A stretch of DNA of 64,000 nucleotides from Terriglobia bacterium (lineage in GTDB: Bacteria > Acidobacteriota > Terriglobia > Acidiferrales > UBA7541). Positions 61,289 through 64,000 of the stretch are shown piece by piece. The DNA is taken from contig JAIQFG010000004.1 of assembly GCA_020073375.1 (NCBI GenBank), positions 40,348 through 104,347 on the forward strand, given 5' to 3'. Position numbers and translations under genes: made by a program. Positions within the stretch are counted from its first letter, which is position 1; each line of letters opens with the position of its first letter. Below the pieces are notes generated by a model. It did not search any database, was not told where the DNA came from, and was given only the letters and a program-made list of their open reading frames with translations.

Positions 61289-62401
61289 TCACTTTCCAGC
61301 AATTACAGATACCTTCTGCCGTTCCGCCTCGCGGTACTTCTGGACTGAGAGCATTGCCTGTCGCAAATCAGATTCACTGGTAATGTCATACCGCCTGAAC
61401 ATGCTGGCTGTCTTGTGACCTGAGATCTTCATTGCCACGGATTGCGGGACACCGCTGCGAATCATGTCACGGACGCCTGACCGTCTCAAATCATGCACGA
61501 TCCGGCCGCAATACTTTGTCGCCATCTTGCATTCCGTACAAAAGAGCGTGTTCCCTTCGCTCTTACACTTTGGGCAGACCATTTTTCCGACGCCCGCGGC
61601 AACGCAAGCCCGGGCCCAACTCTTCCGAAATTCTTTGACCGGGTCACCGTTGCGATGGAAGATATATTCGCAGAGAGCGGTCCCGTCAGGAGTCTCTACA
61701 GCACGGACTGCTCGACGGCGCTTAACGATATCGATCAGATCGCCATCGATGACGACCTGCCGCGCCTCCCTATTCTTGGAATTTGCAGCGCGTAACCGAA
61801 TGACGCAATCCTCCACATCCGACCAACGCAAAGATGCGACTTCGCCTTTTCGCCATGCCGTCGCAAATGTAAATCGGACGAAATCTTTCAGATCCTCCGG
61901 CAAGGCATAGACAACGCGGTCTAGCTCATCACAGGCGAAAAATCCCTCACGCGCATTATCTTCACGTAGGTGGCGCATTTCCGGTGCCACTTGCTTTGCC
62001 AACCTGAAGGCCCGCCGAACAACTTCGATTACCCGATTGACTGTCGCAGGCCTGGCGCCCTCTCCGAGCCTCCTCTCGATGTATTGGTCCACGTCTGCTT
62101 TGGTGAGCGTTTTCTTCTTCCCAAAAGCACCGCGAGCCACTGCAAGCGTACTGAGATTCTGTGGGCTCGCCTTTCCCTCCGATCTGTAATGCTTTTCAAG
62201 CGCGTCTAGCAATTCGGTTGTCGTGAGCTTCTTCTCGCCCTCGACAGGCAAACCGACCTCCCCGCGGGCCAATTGCGTCCACGCCGCTTTCTCAATATCT
62301 CGCGCGTCGTTTTTGTTTCCGACCTTCGTACTGGCCTGAACACGACGCCCGTTAAAAACGAAGCTGTACCAATACTTCCCGCCACGCCTATAAATTGACA
62401 T
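61289..62401 (-). CDS. tyrosine recombinase (integrase) with an inserted zinc ribbon
   Basis: A 370-residue site-specific recombinase that would integrate and excise the element at tRNA-Val. The Arm-binding N-terminus (YRRGGKYWYSFVFNGRRV) and SAM-like core are followed by catalytic R184 (TAWRKGEVASLRW), K209, H303 and R306 (HDLRR), H329 (SGHKT) and Y338 (RRYDI). Between the strand ending EYIFHR and HDLRR is an extra cysteine cluster: C276-C279, C288-C291 and C298 (positions 61508-61576), probably a zinc ribbon not usual in the family. AGGAGATAAC lies upstream of the ATG at 62401. It is the second gene of an operon with the CGNR protein. Confidence 0.92.
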   Translation of the reverse strand: MSIYRRGGKYWYSFVFNGRRVQASTKVGNKNDARDIEKAAWTQLARGEVGLPVEGEKKLTTTELLDALEKHYRSEGKASPQNLSTLAVARGAFGKKKTLTKADVDQYIERRLGEGARPATVNRVIEVVRRAFRLAKQVAPEMRHLREDNAREGFFACDELDRVVYALPEDLKDFVRFTFATAWRKGEVASLRWSDVEDCVIRLRAANSKNREARQVVIDGDLIDIVKRRRAVRAVETPDGTALCEYIFHRNGDPVKEFRKSWARACVAAGVGKMVCPKCKSEGNTLFCTECKMATKYCGRIVHDLRRSGVRDMIRSGVPQSVAMKISGHKTASMFRRYDITSESDLRQAMLSVQKYREAERQKVSVIAGK

Positions 62402-62406
62402 TTCTG

Positions 62407-63048
62407 TTATCTCCTTCGCTTGTCTTTCCTCGGTCGTTCCACGCGAACTCTTTCCTGCCTCTCTTCGTGCCGCAATCGTTTCATATATTCGCGCCGCTTT
62501 TGCTTCCACTCTGGACTAGATCGAAAAACCTCTAACTGGCATTTCTTCGAGTCAAAACGCTGATGGCGAAATCGAGCGAAGAACCACCGCCCACATTCTC
62601 CCCGCTCACACTTTTTCACGTGGCCGAGCAGGCCTCTTGATGCCAGTTCCAACAACTCACGCAGTGCAAGAGACTGTGCCCGATCCATTCCCTCTGCCGT
62701 CGCATCCCATTCAATTCCCCACCGCCTCCAATCCGTTATGGGTTTGGGAGCCAACTCGCCGCGGTGTTTGGAGAAGCGCATGACATGCAGGGTGACCGGA
62801 AACCAATAAGGTGTGAGCACTAATTTAGAGCGTCGCAGAATGGACCTGATCTGCTTCGTAGCTGCATTGACATTCTCGCCCGCCGTCCATTTCGCGTATG
62901 CACGGATAAGCTGCTCCACTGGGTCATCCGACTTCTTCTTTGGCCTCAAGTTCAACCATTCAATGACCGCACGTGCCCCATTTTCACCGAGGTATCGCTC
63001 GGGCAAATGGTCCGTTTTGTCGTGCACATGGCTTAGGGTGTTCTTCAT
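62407..63048 (-). CDS. CGNR-type zinc-finger protein
   Basis: A 213-residue basic protein. C147, C152 and C170, within KKCERGECGRWFFARFRHQRFDSKKC, together with the following RRxYMKRLR helix, resemble the CGNR zinc-finger. The N-terminal 130 residues are helical, perhaps an ABATE-like ligand or partner domain. It is probably a DNA-binding regulator of the element. It ends 5 bases before the recombinase start and is likely the first gene of that operon. Confidence 0.72.
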   Translation of the reverse strand: MKNTLSHVHDKTDHLPERYLGENGARAVIEWLNLRPKKKSDDPVEQLIRAYAKWTAGENVNAATKQIRSILRRSKLVLTPYWFPVTLHVMRFSKHRGELAPKPITDWRRWGIEWDATAEGMDRAQSLALRELLELASRGLLGHVKKCERGECGRWFFARFRHQRFDSKKCQLEVFRSSPEWKQKRREYMKRLRHEERQERVRVERPRKDKRRR

Positions 63049-63126
63049 AGTATTACACTATACTCGTCACGCTGAGAGTACGTGATATATCATAGAGCGT
63101 CAAGATATTTTGTGGGAGGTTTGAAA

Positions 63127-63327
63127 ATGATGCCAGCAAAAGCGAAAGGCCAGGAAGTCTATCTGACTGTGCGCGAAGCCGCGAATATTCTCCGATTGTC
63201 CGAAATCTCTGTCCGCAGATTTCTTACCAAGAAAAAACTCAAGCGGTACAAAGTTGGCGGCAAAGTTACCGGCCGCACCTTGCTACTGCAGTCAGAAGTT
63301 ATCGCATTAATTAAAGTACAAAACTAG
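63127..63327 (+). CDS. excisionase-like winged helix/MerR-type HTH protein
   Basis: A 66-residue basic DNA-binding protein. YLTVREAANILRLSEISVRRFLTKKKLKRYKVGGKVTGRTLLLQ is the pattern of excisionase (helix_17) domains: the helix, then the wing with K-x-G. It is divergently oriented to the recombinase operon, as expected for Xis. GGGAGG lies upstream of the ATG at 63127. Confidence 0.82.
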   Translation: MMPAKAKGQEVYLTVREAANILRLSEISVRRFLTKKKLKRYKVGGKVTGRTLLLQSEVIALIKVQN

Positions 63328-63364
63328 AGGGAGAACTTCGTTCGCAAAGGGAGGCTCCCCAGGC

Positions 63365-63967
63365 ATGGCCGATCACCGCGATCATTCTGCCGCGTGCGAC
63401 AATCACGAATTCCCTAAGCTGCCGCACGACTTGGAAGCCGAGCGCAGCGTGCTGGGCGCCGTCCTTCTAAACAACGATTACATAGCCATCGCCTCCGAAA
63501 AGGTCGCGCCCGAACATTTCTTTTGCCAAGAACATCATCATATTTTTCAGCAAATGCTTGACATGCGCAAGCGGCGTGTAGCGATCGACACCTTAACGCT
63601 GAGGGATGATTTGGAGCGGATCGGCGATCTAGAAGCCTCCGGCGGGGCCCCTTATCTTGCCAAATTGGTTGATTGCGTACCGTGCGTTTCCAATGTCGGA
63701 TTTTATGCGGATATCGTACGGCAAAAGGCGATCTTACGTCGTGTTATCTATTCGACGAATACCTTGCAGAAACAAGTCTTCGACGGCGAAGATGCTAGCG
63801 TCATTATTGCTCGCGCCATGGACTCGCTGTCCCGAATCGCCGCGGACAATACAGCGCCCGGGCAGAACCTGTTCGATACGCCCGAGGAAATCGAGAACGC
63901 CCCACCGCTACGATTTGCCGTGCAAGGTCGCCTGGTCGTGGAGACCGCGCGCCACGTGTGGAGTTGA
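63365..63967 (+). CDS. DnaB N-terminal-domain protein, ATPase part absent
   Basis: A 200-residue protein. Residues about 15-125 match the N-terminal domain of replicative helicase DnaB (LPHDLEAERSVLGAVLL, then HHIFQQMLDMRKRRVAIDTLTLRDDL). After a linker comes DTPEEIENAPPLRFAVQGRL, which in related proteins leads into a RecA-like or RepA-like ATPase with a P-loop. Here a TGA ends it 12 residues later. It may be truncated, frameshifted, or a stand-alone regulator of host DnaB. It belongs to the mobile region; the next gene is off the window. Confidence 0.75.
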   Translation: MADHRDHSAACDNHEFPKLPHDLEAERSVLGAVLLNNDYIAIASEKVAPEHFFCQEHHHIFQQMLDMRKRRVAIDTLTLRDDLERIGDLEASGGAPYLAKLVDCVPCVSNVGFYADIVRQKAILRRVIYSTNTLQKQVFDGEDASVIIARAMDSLSRIAADNTAPGQNLFDTPEEIENAPPLRFAVQGRLVVETARHVWS

Positions 63968-64000
63968 GCATCCGCAGAAATTAGTCGACGATATTCAACG

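Noticed and set aside
60801..64000. A complete prophage
   Set aside because: No structural, lysis or packaging gene is visible within the window, so only an integrative element of unknown type is claimed.

Overview
The window looks like one chromosomal contig of a high-GC, Gram-negative soil-type bacterium, most likely an acidobacterium. That placement is an inference from several things seen together. Intergenic gaps are packed with paired inverted repeats of several families. There are many short secreted proteins, among them a DUF6152-type protein and a secreted TldD/TldE pair. There is a PagL-like outer-membrane lipid A deacylase, a DUF507 pair, and two bacillithiol-related genes. Nearly all genes have full-length homologues I can name at family level, and coding density is high except around the repeats.

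Layout. 1-4.3 kb: ilvC and ilvD (branched-chain amino acids), then a secreted alpha/beta hydrolase. 4.3-6.4 kb (minus strand): a three-gene set of secreted proteins ending in a subclass B3-type metallo-beta-lactamase fold enzyme. 6.6-12.8 kb: a TMTC-like membrane TPR protein, an AmmeMemoRadiSam radical SAM enzyme, a YfiT/BstA-type DinB protein and an aldehyde dehydrogenase closed by a clear terminator. 13-18.5 kb (minus strand): a DtxR/MntR regulator overlapping a LMW phosphatase/ArsC gene, pdxT, pdxS, a hotdog thioesterase and a MocR-type regulator, which together suggest a vitamin B6 neighbourhood. 18.7-25.4 kb: an SDR lacking its catalytic residues, Sel1, polysaccharide deacetylase, NHL and Fsr-type MFS genes. 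25.5-32.4 kb: a Glucose-methanol-choline (GMC) oxidoreductase with its small partner, an FKBP, and two tandem nucleoside hydrolases. 32.5-41.2 kb: an LRV protein, a glyoxalase-II-like enzyme facing ygfZ across a 33-bp triple repeat, PagL, an orphan nuoB, XdhC plus a MocA-like protein, and an IscU-like protein. 41.5-47.9 kb: secreted tldD/tldE-like genes and aceE. 47.9-60.6 kb: mutT, an SDR, EamA, an Asp/Glu racemase, bshB1, an M48 protease with a strong terminator, two DUF507 genes, two aldo/keto reductases, an amidohydrolase, a yeast-type cytosine deaminase with an NCS2 permease, and a stand-alone CZB protein.

At 60.8 kb a tRNA-Val(UAC) gene marks the start of a mobile region that runs off the right edge. 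It carries a small Cys-rich protein, a tyrosine recombinase with an inserted zinc ribbon, a CGNR-type protein, an excisionase-like HTH protein and a DnaB-N-domain protein. This is the most plausible accessory system in the window.

The other dominant signal is the repeat network. At least eight families of paired inverted repeats sit tightly against gene ends. In three places the repeat itself supplies the TAG stop codon of the adjoining gene. I found no CRISPR array, rRNA, transposase or riboswitch.
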